64,000 bases of DNA, from contig NZ_CP139482.1 in the NCBI RefSeq assembly GCF_041222825.1, positions 3,324,001-3,388,000 of the forward strand. The letters are read 5' to 3'. A model generated the notes under the pieces. That model was not told the origin of the DNA, did not search any database, and saw nothing but the letters and a program-made list of their open reading frames with translations. Below, piece by piece: positions 35,673 through 46,111 of this stretch. The stretch is from Candidatus Thalassolituus haligoni. Lineage in GTDB: Bacteria > Pseudomonadota > Gammaproteobacteria > Pseudomonadales > Oceanobacteraceae. Numbering within the stretch: position 1 is the first letter of the stretch; each line of letters opens with the position of its first letter. A program made the position numbers and the translations under genes.

Positions 35673-36388
35673 CAGTCAAAGTCATACTGACCGACATTGA
35701 AGGCACCACCTCCTCCATTGCCTTTGTAAAGGACGTGTTGTTTCCCTACGCCGCCAGTCACCTGGCCGGTTATGTACGTGCCAATCGCAACGCCCCCCTG
35801 GTGCAGCAACAACTGCAAGCAACGGCACAACTGCTGGAAGAAGAATCTCCCGGCAGTGAAGCAACCGCAGCGGATACCGATGCCCTGATCAATACACTGC
35901 TGGAATGGATTGCCGCAGACCGCAAGGCAACGCCGTTAAAAGTCCTGCAAGGACTGATCTGGGAAACAGGCTACAAAAACGGCGACTATGCCGCCCATAT
36001 GTACCCGGATGCCACTGCCAAGCTGCGGCAATGGCACGCCGACGGCATACCCTTGTATGTGTATTCATCCGGTTCGGTAAAGGCCCAGCAACTGTTTTTT
36101 GGTTACAGCCAGGATGGCAACCTGTTGCCATTATTCAGTGGCCATTTCGATACCCAATCCGGGGCCAAACAGGCAGCGGATTCCTACCGCAATATAGTGC
36201 AGCAACTACAAACCCAACATGTTGGTCTGCTAGCCGCAGACGTGCTGTTCCTGTCGGATATCGAAGCCGAACTGGATGCTGCCCGTGAAGCCGGACTGCA
36301 AACCTGCTGGCTGATCAGGGATGGAAAAATTCCTCAAGCATCCGCTCACACCGCCGTGCCCTCTTTTGATTTTGTGCAGCCGCTCTGA
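35669..36388 (+). CDS. mtnC: Enolase-phosphatase E1
   Basis: A 239-residue HAD-superfamily bifunctional enzyme that enolises and dephosphorylates diketomethylthiopentyl-1-phosphate. Motif I is LTDIEGTTSSIAFV at the start, motif II YVYSSGSVKAQQLFFGYS near residue 130, and motif III FLSDIEAELDAAREAG near 195. In the pathway it acts between MtnB and MtnD. ATGA overlap with mtnD. A nine-pair hairpin (36400-36431) follows the stop. Confidence 0.95.
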   Translation: MTVKVILTDIEGTTSSIAFVKDVLFPYAASHLAGYVRANRNAPLVQQQLQATAQLLEEESPGSEATAADTDALINTLLEWIAADRKATPLKVLQGLIWETGYKNGDYAAHMYPDATAKLRQWHADGIPLYVYSSGSVKAQQLFFGYSQDGNLLPLFSGHFDTQSGAKQAADSYRNIVQQLQTQHVGLLAADVLFLSDIEAELDAAREAGLQTCWLIRDGKIPQASAHTAVPSFDFVQPL

Positions 36389-36399
36389 AGGCATCAACC

Positions 36400-36431
36400 T
36401 GACAGGCAAGCCTCTGTAAGGCTGCCTGTCA
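36400..36431 (+). terminator. Hairpin after mtnC
   Basis: TGACAGGCA (36400-36408)/TGCCTGTCA (36423-36431) with a 14-base loop that contains a further small pair (GCC/GGC). No T-run, so termination is uncertain. Confidence 0.4.
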
Positions 36432-36532
36432 CACGGACTTCACAGACCGGTGATCAGATAACAGGGCTTGTTATTTGCCTGACACTCCGTCTGACACCAT
36501 CGTCCAAATTCAGGGCTATATAAGGAAATGCT

Positions 36533-37138
36533 ATGTTCAAGTCACTCATTACGCTAATCACTACGGCCACCATAAGCTTGATAGCAACAACAGCATCCGC
36601 CGCCGATCAGCGCGGCTGGTTTGTTGGTGGTGAATTTGGTCGTACTCATATTGAGTTGACCAATAAATTAAACAGCTCACTGACGGCAGACGACAACACC
36701 GCGTTGTTTGGTGTTTATGGTGGTTACAACTTCACCCATTGGTTTGGCCTTGAAATGCACATCAACCGGGCACCAGGATTTCAGGCTGAAGGCTCGTCCA
36801 CAGAATATACACTGTCAGGCGTAGCCATAACGCCCCGTTTTCAGCTGCTGTTAACCGACAATATTGGCCTTTACGCACGCTTTGGACTTCAGCATTTCGA
36901 TCTGGCGATCGACGATTCTCATTCAAATTCAGATTCCTGGGATGGCTTCGGTGCTGTATTTGGCGGCGGCGTCCAGTATCTGTTTAATAGTGGTGTTGCT
37001 GTACGCCTGGAACATAGCCGTGCTTCGATGGATCTGGATCAAACCTGGGAAGACGACGGCAGTTATTATTACTACGCCGAAGACAGTATCGAGCTGGACT
37101 ACAGCGCAACGTCAGTCGGTGTTCACTACCAATTCTGA
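36533..37138 (+). CDS. Outer membrane beta-barrel protein (OmpA/OmpW-like)
   Basis: A 201-residue protein with a signal peptide (LITTATISLIATTASA, cleavage before ADQRG) and eight predicted beta-strands with alternating hydrophobic residues, starting GWFVGGEFGRTHIEL and ending SATSVGVHYQF with terminal Phe. This is the build of small eight-stranded barrels such as the OmpA N-domain or Opacity proteins. TAAGGAA lies before the ATG. Function unknown. A strong terminator follows. Confidence 0.85.
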   Translation: MFKSLITLITTATISLIATTASAADQRGWFVGGEFGRTHIELTNKLNSSLTADDNTALFGVYGGYNFTHWFGLEMHINRAPGFQAEGSSTEYTLSGVAITPRFQLLLTDNIGLYARFGLQHFDLAIDDSHSNSDSWDGFGAVFGGGVQYLFNSGVAVRLEHSRASMDLDQTWEDDGSYYYYAEDSIELDYSATSVGVHYQF

Positions 37139-37160
37139 TTGGCACAATGGTGTGACCAAC

Positions 37161-37202
37161 AAAAAAGCCAACCGGGTTGTTAACCCGGTTGGCTTTTTTG
37201 TT
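37161..37202. terminator. Bidirectional terminator
   Basis: AAAAAAGCCAACCGGGTT, GTTA, AACCCGGTTGGCTTTTTTG. A 15-pair stem with A-run and T-run, so it can end both the barrel gene and fghA from the other side. Confidence 0.92.
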
Positions 37203-37236
37203 GGTTGATCACAGCAATCAGTCACTTCGGAATGAA

Positions 37237-38070
37237 TCAGTCACCCAGATATTCGGCATGAAACCGCAAGTGCTCTTCAATAAACGAGGCAATAAAGTAA
37301 TAACTGTGGTCGTAACCAGCATGCAGCCGTAACGTCAGTGGGTAATCACTTGCTTCCGCAGCGGCTTGCAACGCTTCCGGTTTTAATTGCTCCACCAGAA
37401 AGTTATCCGCTTCGCCCTGATCCACCAGCGCCGGAATACGTACTTCAGCGCTTTTCATCAACTCACTGGCATCATGCTGTTTCCACAACTCACGATCCTT
37501 ACCCAAATACGCAGTAAACGCTTGCTGACCCCAGGGACAGTTCACCGGATTACTGATCGGGCTGAACGCCGATACCGATGAAAACATCGCCGGATTTTTC
37601 AGCGCAATCGTCAACGCCCCATGGCCGCCCATCGAATGACCGGAAATAGCCCGCTTCGACGTCACCGGAAACGTTGCCTCAATCAACGCTGGCAGCTCAC
37701 TGACGATGTAATCGTACATGCGATAGTGCTTGCTCCAGGGCTGCTGGGTCGCATTGACATAAAACCCGGCCCCCTGACCCAAGTCGTACTGATCCGCATT
37801 GGCCACACCGTCGCCACGGGGACTGGTATCCGCTGCCACAATGGCAATACCCAGATCCGCCGCCACTCGTTGGGCACCGGCTTTCTGCATAAAGTTTTCA
37901 TCACTGCAGGTCAGTCCCGACAACCAGTACAACACCGGTACATCCTGACCCTGCACCGCCTGCGGCGGCAGATAAATCGCAAAGCGCATCTCACAGTTCA
38001 GTACCTCGGAGCGATGTCTATACTGTTTGTGCCAACCGTCGAAGCTCTTGTTCTGACTGATCATTTCCAT
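37237..38070 (-). CDS. fghA: S-formylglutathione hydrolase
   Basis: A 277-residue esterase-D family serine hydrolase, second step of glutathione-dependent formaldehyde detoxification. The nucleophile is in [16 protein letters not shown] near residue 145; the acid is in QGEADNFL near 220 and the histidine in [12 protein letters not shown] near 258. Cys/Trp residues of [13 protein letters not shown] near 50 are typical. GGAG upstream. Downstream of adhC on the same strand with a 165-base gap that may hold a promoter. Confidence 0.95.
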   Translation of the reverse strand: MEMISQNKSFDGWHKQYRHRSEVLNCEMRFAIYLPPQAVQGQDVPVLYWLSGLTCSDENFMQKAGAQRVAADLGIAIVAADTSPRGDGVANADQYDLGQGAGFYVNATQQPWSKHYRMYDYIVSELPALIEATFPVTSKRAISGHSMGGHGALTIALKNPAMFSSVSAFSPISNPVNCPWGQQAFTAYLGKDRELWKQHDASELMKSAEVRIPALVDQGEADNFLVEQLKPEALQAAAEASDYPLTLRLHAGYDHSYYFIASFIEEHLRFHAEYLGD

Positions 38071-38235
38071 CGTACATCTCCTGCGCCAACGCCCGGCATT
38101 GCCAACGGAGCGCCTGGCGCGATAGCTGTTGCATCACCGATTTATCGCGCCCAAGTCCGCTGCTGTATCATCGTGTCAATCAGCGTTTCGACGATGTTAT
38201 ATAGCTGCGGCCTTGGCCCCAAATACCGAACTTGA

Positions 38236-39396
<1,161 letters not shown>

Positions 39397-39460
39397 CTAG
39401 TTTTTCCTCACATGGATATAATCCCCCAGATTAACAATTTATCTTTACGGTGTAGAAATA

Positions 39461-40336
39461 ATGGTGCAGTGGGAAGGAGTCAGAGAATTTGTTGCCGTGG
39501 CAGAGACCAACAGCTTTACCGCGGCCAGCCAACGGCTGAAACTATCGGTAGCTCAGGTCAGCCGCCAGGTTGCCGCACTGGAAGCCCGACTCAACAGCGA
39601 ATTGCTCCACCGCACCACCCGCAAGGTGTCGGTGACGGAAGCCGGCCGACTGTATTATCAGCATTGTCGGCCTTTGCTCGATGGCCTGGAAGAAGCCGAG
39701 CAAGCGCTTAACTCCCTCAACCACAAAGCCACCGGACTGTTACGACTGACCGCACCGTTCACCTATGGTGAAAATCATATTTCCCTGTTACTCAACGACT
39801 TCCTGCTGCTGCATCCCCAGGTGCAGCTTGAATGCCAGATGACCAACCAGAAACTCGATCTGATTGACGGCGGTTACGACCTCGCCATTCGCCTGGGCAA
39901 GCTGGAAGACTCCTCCATGAAGGCTCGCCGCCTGACCACTCGCCAGCAATATCTGTGTGCTTCGCCAGAGTACTTGAGCAAACGGGGCGAGCCCCATTCG
40001 CTCTCGGAGTTACAACACCACAACTGTTTGCTGGGCACTCTCGATTACTGGCGTTTTCGAGAGTACAACCGGGAAAAAATCCTCCGCGTCAGCGGCAACC
40101 TGCGCACCAACAGCGGCCTGGCGCTGGTCGATGCAGCCCTCAAGGGCATAGGTCTGGTTCAGCTGCCGAATTATTACGTCAAGGAACATATCGACAGTGG
40201 CGCACTGGTTGAGCTCTTGCCGCAATTCCAGCCGGAAGCCGAAGGGATCTGGGCGCTGTATCCGCACAGCCGCCACCTGTCGACCAAGGTCAGGCTGTTG
40301 GTGGATTTTCTGGCAGAGCGGTTGGGCGGCGGATAA
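39461..40336 (+). CDS. LysR family regulator, likely of adhC/fghA
   Basis: A 291-residue LTTR with HTH FTAASQRLKLSVAQVSRQVAALEARL in residues 15-40 and an effector domain (LRLTAPFTYGENHISLLLND, DLAIRLGKLEDSSMKAR). It is divergent from adhC with 103 bases between starts, a standard arrangement for a regulator and its target. By homology and position it should control formaldehyde oxidation. It has the same build as the LysR at 3965 (both have the RLG/RIG-KLEDSS motif), so both belong to the same subfamily. Confidence 0.9.
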   Translation: MVQWEGVREFVAVAETNSFTAASQRLKLSVAQVSRQVAALEARLNSELLHRTTRKVSVTEAGRLYYQHCRPLLDGLEEAEQALNSLNHKATGLLRLTAPFTYGENHISLLLNDFLLLHPQVQLECQMTNQKLDLIDGGYDLAIRLGKLEDSSMKARRLTTRQQYLCASPEYLSKRGEPHSLSELQHHNCLLGTLDYWRFREYNREKILRVSGNLRTNSGLALVDAALKGIGLVQLPNYYVKEHIDSGALVELLPQFQPEAEGIWALYPHSRHLSTKVRLLVDFLAERLGGG

Positions 40337-40428
40337 ACATCTCAAGCAATGCCCAGCGCTGCCGATAGCCTCTGGATCATTGATCGGCCCTGAGCGGTTA
40401 CTGCTCAAGCCATTGTCGGAGCTGCCGT

Positions 40429-41547
40429 ATGGTTCAGTTTACGCCCACGCCGGGATCAACACCGGGATCCATCCAGCCGCATGCCAACACTCGCCCGGCG
40501 ACCAACAGCGCGGCTTCGCCTGATCATTCAGTCGCCGCCGCAAAAACGTCCAACCCGATTACAAAGACGGTCTCTGTTAATAACGTCTCGTTGCAGAATA
40601 CCGAGCGGCAAGATCCACTCACCACGGCCAACAAAATTCTCGATTTTGTCAACACTGGTATCGAACAGCTGCGCTCATCCGGCGCGTCGGATGAGCGCAT
40701 GGAGGCTCGTCTGGAAGCCGCACGCCAAGGCATCGAGAAAGGCTATCAGCAGGCAACCGGTATGCTGTCGTCGATGGGCTTGCTGGACGATCAACTGAAA
40801 GGCGATATTGCCGCTTCACGATCATTGGTGGATGGGCGTTTGTCGAGCCTCGATCATCTGGCCGACACTTTTATCCACCCGTCCACCAGCCCATCCACCA
40901 GCACGCCCAAAAACCAGCAGCGGTCTTCTTTCAGCCAAAGCAATCGCCTGGCGCTGGAAGTACAAACCCGCGACGGCGACAAGGTAACGGTATTTTTGGC
41001 ACAGCACACCGCGATCAATGAATCGTCATCAGCCGGTCGCTATGGGGTTTCCGCATCTCAGGATCAGCAGTTCAATTTCAGCGTTGATGGTCAGTTGGAC
41101 GATGGCGAGATGGCCGCATTAAGCGGCTTGCTCGAACAGGTCGGCAGCCTGAGTCAGCAGTTTTTTGCCGGTGATCTGGGTACAGCATTGAAAGAAGCAA
41201 TGGCGCTGGGCTACAACCAGCAGGAGCTGGCATCGTTTAGCCTCGACCTGAGGCAAGGTTTCACGCTGCAAACGACATTGACCCAACGCACCCAGCAGTA
41301 CCAGCCAGCCGCTGCCGAAGCCCCTACCACCGCCATAGAGCAGCTGAAAGCCCCGCTGGCCAACTATGTTGACCACTATTTGGCCACACTCGACGCCGCC
41401 AACCCCATAGCCTCTGCCGCGCAGTTGCTCGATACCCTGGTAGCAAACCTGGTCGCAAATCGGCTCGCTGCAGACGATAGCCGCATCACGGCCTTCAGGG
41501 ATTTTAACCAGGGCATTCGCGATGTGTTAGCCGCCAGAATGACGTGA
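40429..41547 (+). CDS. DUF5610 domain protein
   Basis: A 372-residue protein. Residues 65-140 (TANKILDFVNTGIEQL, EAARQGIEKGYQQATGMLSSMGLLDDQL) match DUF5610. The N-terminal 55 residues are disordered and rich in P, S, T and A. Residues 170-300 form a second region with strands around FNFSVDGQLDDGEMAALSGLLEQV. No signal peptide or membrane helix. DUF5610 proteins are often found near flagellar or surface genes, but function is unknown. The start at 40429 is the first ATG of the frame; a ribosome site is not obvious. Confidence 0.75.
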   Translation: MVQFTPTPGSTPGSIQPHANTRPATNSAASPDHSVAAAKTSNPITKTVSVNNVSLQNTERQDPLTTANKILDFVNTGIEQLRSSGASDERMEARLEAARQGIEKGYQQATGMLSSMGLLDDQLKGDIAASRSLVDGRLSSLDHLADTFIHPSTSPSTSTPKNQQRSSFSQSNRLALEVQTRDGDKVTVFLAQHTAINESSSAGRYGVSASQDQQFNFSVDGQLDDGEMAALSGLLEQVGSLSQQFFAGDLGTALKEAMALGYNQQELASFSLDLRQGFTLQTTLTQRTQQYQPAAAEAPTTAIEQLKAPLANYVDHYLATLDAANPIASAAQLLDTLVANLVANRLAADDSRITAFRDFNQGIRDVLAARMT

Positions 41548-41709
41548 TCAGCCTTATTATCAGCCAACCTGTGGCCTGCGGCGGGAGTACCGCTGATAGT
41601 ACACACCATTCCAGTCACCGTTGCGGTTCGTGACGGGATCTTCACAAAATCCCCATATAACTGTGGTTAACTCAATCCTAGTTTCAGCGACATAGACTGA
41701 TCAACCACG

Positions 41710-41943
41710 ATGACACCCAATTTCTCCCGACCACGGCACTGGCTGACGCTGGCCACCGTGGTGCTGGTTTGCAGTGGCTGCACCAGCGTGCGTTTTAACG
41801 AACGCGAAACCCTGGCCCGGCCGGATATGCAGTTTGATGGCACGCCACTGCAGGCCGAACTGGAAAACCATATCTATTCATCCCGCGAAGGCGCTTCGGG
41901 CACTTTTTCGACCGGTGGCGGAGGTGGCTGCGGGTGTTACTGA
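41710..41943 (+). CDS. DUF4266 small lipoprotein
   Basis: A 77-residue lipoprotein: hydrophobic LTLATVVLVCSGC with lipobox cysteine at residue 24, then VRFNERETLARPDMQFDG, which matches DUF4266, and a glycine/cysteine-rich end (FSTGGGGGCGCY). It is the first of four linked genes (DUF4266, DUF3570, TlpA-like, ApbE), a set that recurs in proteobacteria. The C-terminal GGGGGCGCY may be a site for redox or metal binding. Overlaps the next gene. Confidence 0.85.
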   Translation: MTPNFSRPRHWLTLATVVLVCSGCTSVRFNERETLARPDMQFDGTPLQAELENHIYSSREGASGTFSTGGGGGCGCY

Positions 41944-43046
41944 TAAAAACAGTCATCAGCTGGTTGCTGGTTTTACCCTGTTTTGCGGCTGCTCCATCCA
42001 GTGGTGAACTGGATGATCTGTTTGCCTTTCGTGGCATTGTGTTGCAGCAAGACGATAACAACGGTGGTAATCCCTACGTCAGCGAAGATGCCTCTATTTA
42101 CGAGGGACTCTTTCTCTACCGCAGCAGCCTCGGCGCTGAGGATGCATTACAAGGCAAGTTCACCGGCGACGTAGTGTCTGCTGCCTCCTATGACGATGCG
42201 CGGGAAAAAGCCGAAACCGTCTCCGGTGCTACTGGCTACAATCCGGGTCGGTTCAATATTGATATTGCCTGGCTGCACCAAAGTCTGGACTGGGGCTTCT
42301 CCATCGGCACCAGTTATGGCCAGGAATACGCCTACCGTTCACAAGGTTACAACCTGTCGGGCAATCTTGATCTGGCGGAAGGAGCCACGCAACTGAGTGC
42401 CAGCTTGCAGGTGTTTAACGATCAGGTACGGGTGATTCGCTTCGATGGCAGCAAGGAGCACGATCAGGTGCGTAATACCGACACCCTGAATCTGGGTTGG
42501 ACGCAAAGCCTGACGCCAACCCGCGTGCTGAATCTGGGCTGGTCGAACAGCCAGCAACGCGGAATGCTCGCCACATCCTTTAATGCCGTCAAGGTAGACG
42601 ACCACTTTGAGTTTGAACAACTCCCCGAACACCGTATTCGCAACGCCGGTTCCATCCGTTACAAACAGGCAAACGGAGAAGACTCCTGGCAGCTCGGTTT
42701 CAGCCGCTATCAGGACAACTGGGATGTCAAAGGCAATACCCTGGAGCTGCGATATTATGCCCATTTCAATCGTGGCCAACTGGTGCTGGAGCCGGTCTAC
42801 CGCTATTACCAGCAACAACAGTCCCGTTATTTTGCCTGGCAGTTTGATGGCTTGCCGCCCTTTCGCAGCTCGGATTCTGACCTCGGCGATTTCGACGGCC
42901 ATACCCTGGGGCTGAATGTTTCCTGGCTCGGTTCTGCCCCCTGGCTGCAGCGACAGGCCTGGTATGATATGGGTTTTCAGGTCTACGATCGCAGCGACAA
43001 CATCCGCTTTTACTGGCTGACCGTCGGCTGGCGCTATCCCCAATAA
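41934..43046 (+). CDS. DUF3570 outer membrane beta-barrel protein
   Basis: A 370-residue protein with a signal peptide (KTVISWLLVLPCFAAAPS) and beta-barrel pattern, ending VGWRYPQ. YVSEDASIYEGLFLYRSSLGAEDALQGKFTGDVVSAAS and the repeated short strands fit DUF3570. The start is taken as GTG 41934, which overlaps the end of the DUF4266 gene; the signal peptide begins only four codons later. Cysteine content is low. It probably forms an outer membrane pore or assembly site for the partner lipoprotein. Confidence 0.85.
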   Translation: MLLIKTVISWLLVLPCFAAAPSSGELDDLFAFRGIVLQQDDNNGGNPYVSEDASIYEGLFLYRSSLGAEDALQGKFTGDVVSAASYDDAREKAETVSGATGYNPGRFNIDIAWLHQSLDWGFSIGTSYGQEYAYRSQGYNLSGNLDLAEGATQLSASLQVFNDQVRVIRFDGSKEHDQVRNTDTLNLGWTQSLTPTRVLNLGWSNSQQRGMLATSFNAVKVDDHFEFEQLPEHRIRNAGSIRYKQANGEDSWQLGFSRYQDNWDVKGNTLELRYYAHFNRGQLVLEPVYRYYQQQQSRYFAWQFDGLPPFRSSDSDLGDFDGHTLGLNVSWLGSAPWLQRQAWYDMGFQVYDRSDNIRFYWLTVGWRYPQ

Positions 43047-43092
43047 CGTCTGCGTCTGGCGCTATTTATAACCCTTCAAGACTGGAGCCACC

Positions 43093-43611
43093 ATGCTAAA
43101 ACTTTTACTGATGTTGATGTTAACGCTGGCCTCAGCAACACACGCCCTGCAATCACCTGCCCATGCCCCCGAATTCAGTGGCACCAGTTTGGTTGGCACA
43201 GCGATCCGTTATCAGCCAGGCGCACCGACCCTGCTGGTATTCTGGGCTTCCTGGTGCCCGACCTGTATGAAAGAACTGCCAGATATGATCACCCTCACCA
43301 ATAGCAATCCCTGGCTAACGGTCGTCGGTGTCAACCTCGACCGCACTGCCGCCAATGGTCTGGCGGTGGTCGAACAACGCGGTATTCCCTACGCCTCGGT
43401 CAAGGATGGCGAGTTGACCATCGCCGACCAGTATCAGGTTCGGGGCACCCCCACGCTGGTGGTGATTAACGCCAGTGGCAACATTATCCAGATTACCCAT
43501 CATTTGAATGATGAGTTGCGTGCTGCCCTGGCGGCTATTCAGCCAGCCGCGCAGCCAGCTATTCCAACACCAGCAAACGCCCAGCAAACCGTGCAACCAA
43601 CCTCAAAATGA
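43093..43611 (+). CDS. TlpA-like thioredoxin-fold protein
   Basis: A 172-residue periplasmic thiol reductase: signal peptide LLLMLMLTLASATHA, then a thioredoxin fold with active site WASWCPTCMKELP near residue 57 and cis-proline region VRGTPTLVVIN near 118. The C-terminal 25 residues are a P/A/Q-rich tail. It is likely to keep cysteines of its cluster partners reduced or to help their assembly. GGAG upstream. Overlaps apbE by four bases. Confidence 0.9.
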   Translation: MLKLLLMLMLTLASATHALQSPAHAPEFSGTSLVGTAIRYQPGAPTLLVFWASWCPTCMKELPDMITLTNSNPWLTVVGVNLDRTAANGLAVVEQRGIPYASVKDGELTIADQYQVRGTPTLVVINASGNIIQITHHLNDELRAALAAIQPAAQPAIPTPANAQQTVQPTSK

Positions 43612-44765
43612 TACCGATAGCGCCACAACACCCGCACCGGCGTATCTGCCGACGGTTAGCCATATTACTGACCGCATCGCTAGCAATAACACAACTAGCA
43701 ATAACACAGATAGCGGCCGCACAGACCCCGGCAACCGTCGGCAACAACACATCACAACGCTGGCCAACCCAGCATCTTCTGCCGGATCAACCCACCGCTG
43801 CGGAGTCACGCCAGAGCAGCAGAGTCAGCCGCACCGTCACACTGATGACCACGCCGGTGGAATTTGTGATTCAGTTAGCGCTTGAATCCGCGCCTGAATT
43901 AATCGAGCAGACCGCCACTGCCAATCAGGCAATTGACGAGTCCATCGGAGAAATCCAGCGCATTGAACAGGTGATGTCGGAATGGCAACCACACAGTGAG
44001 GTGTCTCAGATTAACAGCGCGGCGGGCACAGGGCCGGTGGCGATCAGCGAGGAACTGTATCGGCTGTTGCAAATGGCATTACAGGTGTCTGAACTCAGTG
44101 GTGGACGGTTCGATATCACCTTCCGCAGTGCGGGCAAGTTATGGGATTTTCGTCACCAGATCATCCCCACCCAGGCGCAAATAGAGGCCGCCATAACTGC
44201 GATTGATTACCACAAAGTGCGGCTGCAACAATCCACCACCAGCCCTACCGGTTATCTGGCAGAAATTACCTCAGCCAACACCAGCATGGGATTGGGTGCC
44301 ATTGCCAAGGGTTATGCCATCGACCGCGCCGTACAAGTCATTCGACGCGCCGGATTCCAGCAATTTGTTGTCAATGCCGGAGGTGATCTGTACGCCAGCA
44401 GTGTGCCAGGACAACCGCTGTGGCAAGTCGGCATTCAGCACCCTCGACAGCGTGAGCAACTGATTGCGCGCCTGCCTGTCGCCAATATGGCGGTGGCTAC
44501 CTCAGGCGACTACGAACGCTATTTCATTCACAACGGCCAGCGCTATAGTCACCTGATCAACCCGGCAACAGGCTACCCCGCGAATGGCTGCCAGAGTGTC
44601 ACCATCATGGCCAGCCGTGGCTTCTGGGCCGATGCCCTGGCCACCGCAGTGTTTGTTATGGGGCCGCAAGAAGGTATGGCACTGGTTGAACAGCTGGACG
44701 ATGTTGAAGCCATGGTGATCGATGCCGCTGGCATCGAACACCTGTCCAGTGGGTTTACCCTGTAA
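43608..44765 (+). CDS. apbE: FAD:protein FMN transferase (ApbE family)
   Basis: A 385-residue flavin transferase. A signal peptide (LAILLTASLAITQLAITQIAAAQ) is followed by the ApbE fold: EWQPHSEVSQINSAAG near residue 130, TSANTSMGLGAIAKGYAIDRAV near 225, FVVNAGGDLYAS near 255, and GYPANGCQSVTIMA with the metal-binding region near 330. It attaches FMN covalently to a threonine of periplasmic target proteins. No classical target such as NqrC/RnfG is next door, so the target may be a protein elsewhere. ATGA overlap with the TlpA-like gene. Confidence 0.9.
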   Translation: MIPIAPQHPHRRICRRLAILLTASLAITQLAITQIAAAQTPATVGNNTSQRWPTQHLLPDQPTAAESRQSSRVSRTVTLMTTPVEFVIQLALESAPELIEQTATANQAIDESIGEIQRIEQVMSEWQPHSEVSQINSAAGTGPVAISEELYRLLQMALQVSELSGGRFDITFRSAGKLWDFRHQIIPTQAQIEAAITAIDYHKVRLQQSTTSPTGYLAEITSANTSMGLGAIAKGYAIDRAVQVIRRAGFQQFVVNAGGDLYASSVPGQPLWQVGIQHPRQREQLIARLPVANMAVATSGDYERYFIHNGQRYSHLINPATGYPANGCQSVTIMASRGFWADALATAVFVMGPQEGMALVEQLDDVEAMVIDAAGIEHLSSGFTL

Positions 44766-44790
44766 CACTCTCCATGGCTGTCCACCGGCG

Positions 44791-45039
44791 CTACCGACCC
44801 GCCCCTTCCGATTGCACTGCTACCCAGCCATTGACGCTGGCAGCGCCAACGGCGCGGATTTGGTCTTTCATTTTTTCCTTCATGTTCCAGGCCATTTCGT
44901 GGAAGTAAAAGGCCACGGTATTAATGGCAGGTTCAACAATGGCCACCAGACCTCCGACCAACAAATCCCCCGTCAGAGTGTAGGCAACGGTAAACGCCAC
45001 ACAAAAGTGCATCACAGCAAAGGTCAGTGTCTTGATCAT
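44791..45039 (-). CDS. DUF2061 membrane protein
   Basis: An 82-residue protein with two membrane helices (LTFAVMHFCVAFTVAYTLTGDLLVGGLVAIVEPAINTVAFYF) matching DUF2061. The start at 45039 has GGAG upstream and begins the conserved domain; a longer in-frame reading from 45285 would run over the promoter of the divergent DUF6502 gene. Function unknown. Confidence 0.85.
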   Translation of the reverse strand: MIKTLTFAVMHFCVAFTVAYTLTGDLLVGGLVAIVEPAINTVAFYFHEMAWNMKEKMKDQIRAVGAASVNGWVAVQSEGAGR

Positions 45040-45250
45040 TTTAAGCTCCTCGCCAGCTGCCTTGCTGGCGCTGTCTGGCATTGATTGGAATACACCAACA
45101 GAGTAACGCCACCCTTTAAATAGTTTAAATAAAATAAAACTAGAATTCTGATAGCTTTTTAAATTATAACAAATGGAAATTATCCCCATTTTTAGACAGT
45201 CAGACAGAAGTTCGCTACAGTTCTGCTCTTCGTTTTCACCGCAGATCACC

Positions 45251-46111
45251 ATGAGCCAGATCGAACGTCCCTCCCGCCTGCTCACTGCCTGTGCCGCTGT
45301 ACTGCGCCCACTGGTACGTCTGCTACTGAGAAATCAGGTGACCTACACCGCCTTGCTACCCTTGTTGAAACAACTTTATGTTGAAGTGGCTGATCAGGAA
45401 CTGACGCTGGATGGCAAACGCCAGACCGAGAGCCGCCTCAGCCTGCTGACCGGCATTCACCGCAAGGAGGTCAAACGCCTGCGAGAAGACGTGATTCCGA
45501 CGCAGCAGGTGCCGGTAAACCTGTCATTGGGAGGGCAACTGGTTGCCAGCTGGCTGGCGACCGCAGGTTATCACCAGGATGGCCAGCCACAACCGATTCC
45601 ACGCCAGAGCCGCCAGCCCGGAGATGTCAGTTTTGAAACCCTGGTCGAAACCGTCGGCCATCAGGATATTCGCCCACGGGCCGTATTAGACGAATGGCAG
45701 CGGCTGGGCATTGCCAGTGTTAATGGTAAAGACGAAGTGGTATTGCAAACCGACGCTTACGTGCCACGCGGCAACGAAGAAGAAAAACTCTACTACTGGC
45801 AGCGTAATCTGGCCGACCATATCCAGACAGCATCGCAAAACCTTGATGACACCAACCCGCCACGGCTGGAGCGCAGTGTGTATTATGGCCAGTTGTCACC
45901 CGCCGCTGTCGACGAATTACACCACCTGTATCGGGAAAGGAGCATGGCGTTGCTGAAGCAGATAAACGCACGGGCACGCCAGCTGAAAACCCGCTCACCC
46001 GGGAATTTACGCATGAATGCCGGGGTGTACTTCGCCTGCGGTGAACAACCAGCGTCGTCCACCAACCCGAATCCAGCCCCCGCCACGCACCCGCAGGAAA
46101 CCGATGTATGA
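45251..46111 (+). CDS. DUF6502 family protein
   Basis: A 286-residue protein of the DUF6502 type: LRPLVRLLLRNQVTYTALLPLLKQLYVEVA near the start, then SRLSLLTGIHRKEVKRLRE, a helix-turn-helix-like segment near residue 60, and a C-terminal LYRERSMALLKQINARARQL. The HTH-like part suggests a regulator, but no member has a firm role. The start at 45251 is chosen as the ATG right before the conserved region; the upstream 60 bases are AT-rich and promoter-like. Overlaps the next small gene by four bases, indicating an operon. Confidence 0.8.
   Translation: MSQIERPSRLLTACAAVLRPLVRLLLRNQVTYTALLPLLKQLYVEVADQELTLDGKRQTESRLSLLTGIHRKEVKRLREDVIPTQQVPVNLSLGGQLVASWLATAGYHQDGQPQPIPRQSRQPGDVSFETLVETVGHQDIRPRAVLDEWQRLGIASVNGKDEVVLQTDAYVPRGNEEEKLYYWQRNLADHIQTASQNLDDTNPPRLERSVYYGQLSPAAVDELHHLYRERSMALLKQINARARQLKTRSPGNLRMNAGVYFACGEQPASSTNPNPAPATHPQETDV

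Noticed and set aside
45040..45285. N-terminal extension of the DUF2061 gene to 45285
   Set aside because: The first 82 residues have no match to the family and cover the AT-rich promoter of the divergent gene; GGAG points to the start at 45039.
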